Below, one piece after another: positions 5,439-7,315 of a DNA stretch of 7,315 nucleotides. Below the pieces are notes generated by a model. That model was given only the letters and a program-made list of their open reading frames with translations, had not been told where the DNA came from and did not search any database. The stretch spans positions 1 to 7,315 of the forward strand of contig JASLBX010000430.1 in assembly GCA_030146385.1 (NCBI GenBank), given 5' to 3'. This stretch comes from Jiangellaceae bacterium. GTDB lineage: Bacteria; Actinomycetota; Actinomycetes; Jiangellales; Jiangellaceae. The position numbers and the translations under genes are program-made. The first letter of the stretch is position 1. The number at the start of each line of letters is the position of its first letter.

Positions 5439-6737
5439 GTGCGGCGGTACGGCACGGCCAGGACTCTGGTAGCGGTTGCCGCCGGTGTCAGCTTCATCGC
5501 GTCCGCCTGCGGCGGCGACGAGTCCGGAACGCCGACCGTGACGTGGTACATCAACCCCGACTCGGGCGGCCAGGAGGAGTTGGCCGCGCAGTGCACAGAG
5601 GAAGCCAACGGCGAGTACCAGATCGAAACGGCATTGCTGCCGCGGGACGCTCCCGGCCAGCGAGAGCAGCTCGCCCGCCGCATCGCTGCGCAGGACCCCG
5701 ACATCGACCTGATGAGCCTCGACCCCGCGTTCATCGCGGAGTTCGCCGACGCCGGCTGGCTGACCGAGGTGCCCAGCGATATCGCCGACGAGGTGACGCA
5801 GGGCACGGTGCAGCCGGCGGTCGACGTGTCGACGTGGAACGACACCCTCGTGGCCGTTCCTTTCTGGTCCAACACGCAGCTGCTCTGGTACCGCAAGTCG
5901 GTGGCCGAAGAAGCCGGCCTTGATCTCGAGAACGAGCAGATCACCTGGGAACAGCTGATCGAGGCGGCGCAGTCGCAGGAGACGCTCATTTCGCTGCACG
6001 GCATCCGCGAAGAGGCCTATGCGGTGTGGATCAACGCGCTGGTCGCGTCCGCCGGCGGGCAAATCGTCGAGAACCCAGACGCACCGGCCCAAGAGGTCCA
6101 GCTCAGTCTGGAAACCGACGCCGGTCAGCAGGCCGCTGAGATCATCCAGACGGTCGTCCGCGAAGGCGTCGGCGGCCCGGGGCTATCCAACCAGGACGAA
6201 GAAGGTGCGATGCACCAGTTCAACGGCGAGGAGAGCGCGTTCATGCTCAACTGGCCGTTCGTCTGGGCCGCGATCAACGGCGCCGTCGAGGAGGGCAACC
6301 TCACCCAAGAGTTCGTCGACGACATCGGCTGGGCGCCCTACCCCGCCGTGGCCGACGGGCAGGACGTTCGCCCGCCGTACGGCGGCATCAGCCTCGCAGT
6401 CAGCGCCTTCAGTGATGTCCCGGACCAGGCGCTGGCCGCTGCGGCGTGCGTCGTCACCCCGGAGAACCAGGCCGGCTACTTCGTCTTGGAGGGCAACCCG
6501 CCATCCCATCCGGACGCCTACGAAGACCCGGAGGTTCAGGAGGCGTTCCCGATGGCCGACCTGATTCTTCAGGGACTGGAACAGGCGGGACTCCGTCCGC
6601 ACACGCCGTACTACAACGAGGTGTCCGAGGGACTTCAGGCCAGCTGGCACCCGCCGTCTGAGGTCGATCCGGAGCAGTCCCCAGCCGATGCCAGCACCTT
6701 GATCACCGAAGTCCTCCGAGGGGAGCGGCTGCTGTGA
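5439..6737 (+). CDS. lpqY: LpqY-like sugar-binding lipoprotein of a trehalose-type ABC importer
   Basis: This 432-residue extracellular binding protein captures a sugar, by homology trehalose, and delivers it to the permeases. A signal peptide (1-23, Arg-Arg at 2-3, hydrophobic 10-22) ends in the lipobox-like I-A-S-A-C, with Cys24 the probable lipid anchor; Ala at -3 is less usual than Leu. Segments match remembered LpqY of Mycobacterium tuberculosis: DIDLMSLDPAFIAEFADAGW (88-107), SNTQLLWYR (144-152), FMLNWPFVW (268-276), APYPAV (299-304) and GGISLAV (315-321). Pairs of these segments are spaced as in a complete cluster B binding protein. The stop overlaps the next gene's start (GTGA, 6734-6737). 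Trehalose is the best guess; a related glucoside cannot be excluded. Confidence 0.88.
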   Translation: MRRYGTARTLVAVAAGVSFIASACGGDESGTPTVTWYINPDSGGQEELAAQCTEEANGEYQIETALLPRDAPGQREQLARRIAAQDPDIDLMSLDPAFIAEFADAGWLTEVPSDIADEVTQGTVQPAVDVSTWNDTLVAVPFWSNTQLLWYRKSVAEEAGLDLENEQITWEQLIEAAQSQETLISLHGIREEAYAVWINALVASAGGQIVENPDAPAQEVQLSLETDAGQQAAEIIQTVVREGVGGPGLSNQDEEGAMHQFNGEESAFMLNWPFVWAAINGAVEEGNLTQEFVDDIGWAPYPAVADGQDVRPPYGGISLAVSAFSDVPDQALAAAACVVTPENQAGYFVLEGNPPSHPDAYEDPEVQEAFPMADLILQGLEQAGLRPHTPYYNEVSEGLQASWHPPSEVDPEQSPADASTLITEVLRGERLL

Positions 6738-7315
6738 GCGCGACCAAGGTCGAGGAACCCACCGTCACGACCGAGCCCGAGGAAACCAGCGAGCGGGCGC
6801 GGGCAGAAAGGCGGCTGGGCTGGTGGCTTGCCGGGCCGGCGTTCGTCGTCCTGCTCGCCGTCACGGCCTACCCGATCGGGCTCGCGATCTACGAGTCGCT
6901 GTTCAAGTACCGGCTCACCGACCCGGAAGCGCGCGAGTTCGTCGGGTTGAACAACTACGCGATCATCCTCACCGACATCGTGTGGTGGCGGGCGATCGGC
7001 GTCACGTTGCTGGTCGTGGTCGTCACCGTGGCGGTCGAGCTGGTTCTCGGGTTCGCCCTCGCCATGGTCATGCACCGGGCGCTGCAGGTGCTTCGCCCGG
7101 TCTTGCGGACCGCGATCCTGATCCCCTACGCGATCATCACCGTGGTCTCGGCGTTCGCCTGGCTGTACGCGTTTCAGCTGGACTCGGGGTTCATCAACAG
7201 CTGGTTCTCCTGGGTTCCCGGCATCACCGAGGAGACCGACTGGTTCGGCAGCTTCGGCCCGGCGATCAGCGTCATCATGCTGTCGGAGATCTGGAAGACC
7301 ACGCCGTTCATCTCG
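6734..7315 (+). CDS. sugA: SugA-like ABC sugar permease (MalF type), C-terminus cut by window edge
   Basis: The first 194 codons are present. An acidic cytoplasmic tail (1-27) leads to a transmembrane segment (29-51, GWWLAGPAFVVLLAVTAYPI). A periplasmic part holds FVGLNNYAIIL (69-79), typical of MalF/UgpA-like permeases. Further membrane segments lie at about 88-113, 127-147 and 174 onward. VELVLGFALAMVMHR (101-115), RTAILIPYAIITVVSAFAW (125-143) and EIWKTTPF (185-192) closely resemble SugA of mycobacteria. The EAA loop that contacts the ATPase would lie past the edge. The GTG start overlaps the lpqY stop (GTGA), so the two are coupled; a second permease (SugB) and ATPase (SugC) are expected downstream. 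Substrate by homology: trehalose. Confidence 0.9.
   Translation, partial: MSATKVEEPTVTTEPEETSERARAERRLGWWLAGPAFVVLLAVTAYPIGLAIYESLFKYRLTDPEAREFVGLNNYAIILTDIVWWRAIGVTLLVVVVTVAVELVLGFALAMVMHRALQVLRPVLRTAILIPYAIITVVSAFAWLYAFQLDSGFINSWFSWVPGITEETDWFGSFGPAISVIMLSEIWKTTPFIS

Overview
The window is high-GC DNA with the gene content of an actinomycete (Actinomycetota). It carries an LpqY/SugA-type trehalose importer, an orphan STAS anti-anti-sigma factor, and promoter-like motifs of the stress sigma (SigB/SigF) class. The sequence does not support a call to genus. Every long reading frame fits one of eight genes; the other frames are high-GC shadows.

Left block (1-3429, minus strand): a tightly coupled three-gene operon, read right to left. 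It encodes a NodU/CmcH-type O-carbamoyltransferase, a family 2 glycosyltransferase and a family 9 (heptosyltransferase-like) glycosyltransferase cut by the window edge. Both junctions are 4-bp ATGA stop/start overlaps. The set looks like part of a cluster that builds and carbamoylates a surface glycan or a glycosylated metabolite.

Middle block (3430-5331): a gene-free stretch (3430-3668) holds a 58-bp sequence repeated twice in tandem and a 15-bp-arm inverted repeat. Next come a small SRPBCC protein (minus) with a strong ribosome-binding site and a SigB/SigF-like promoter, a second inverted repeat whose arms resemble the first, a TetR regulator (minus), and a divergent STAS protein (plus). 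The tetR/STAS gap carries a clean 18-bp operator-like palindrome that overlaps candidate promoters in both directions. This suggests that a ligand-sensing TetR controls an input to a sigma-factor partner switch.

Right block (5439-7315, plus strand): the start of a sugar ABC import operon, with an LpqY-like lipoprotein (GTG start, AGGAGG ribosome-binding site) overlapping by 4 bp a SugA-like permease that runs off the window. The second permease and the ATPase presumably lie beyond the right edge.

No tRNA, rRNA, CRISPR array, complete insertion sequence or origin was seen. The most interesting points are the TetR/STAS control region, the stress-type promoter on the SRPBCC gene, and the two related inverted repeats with equal 21-nt spacers.
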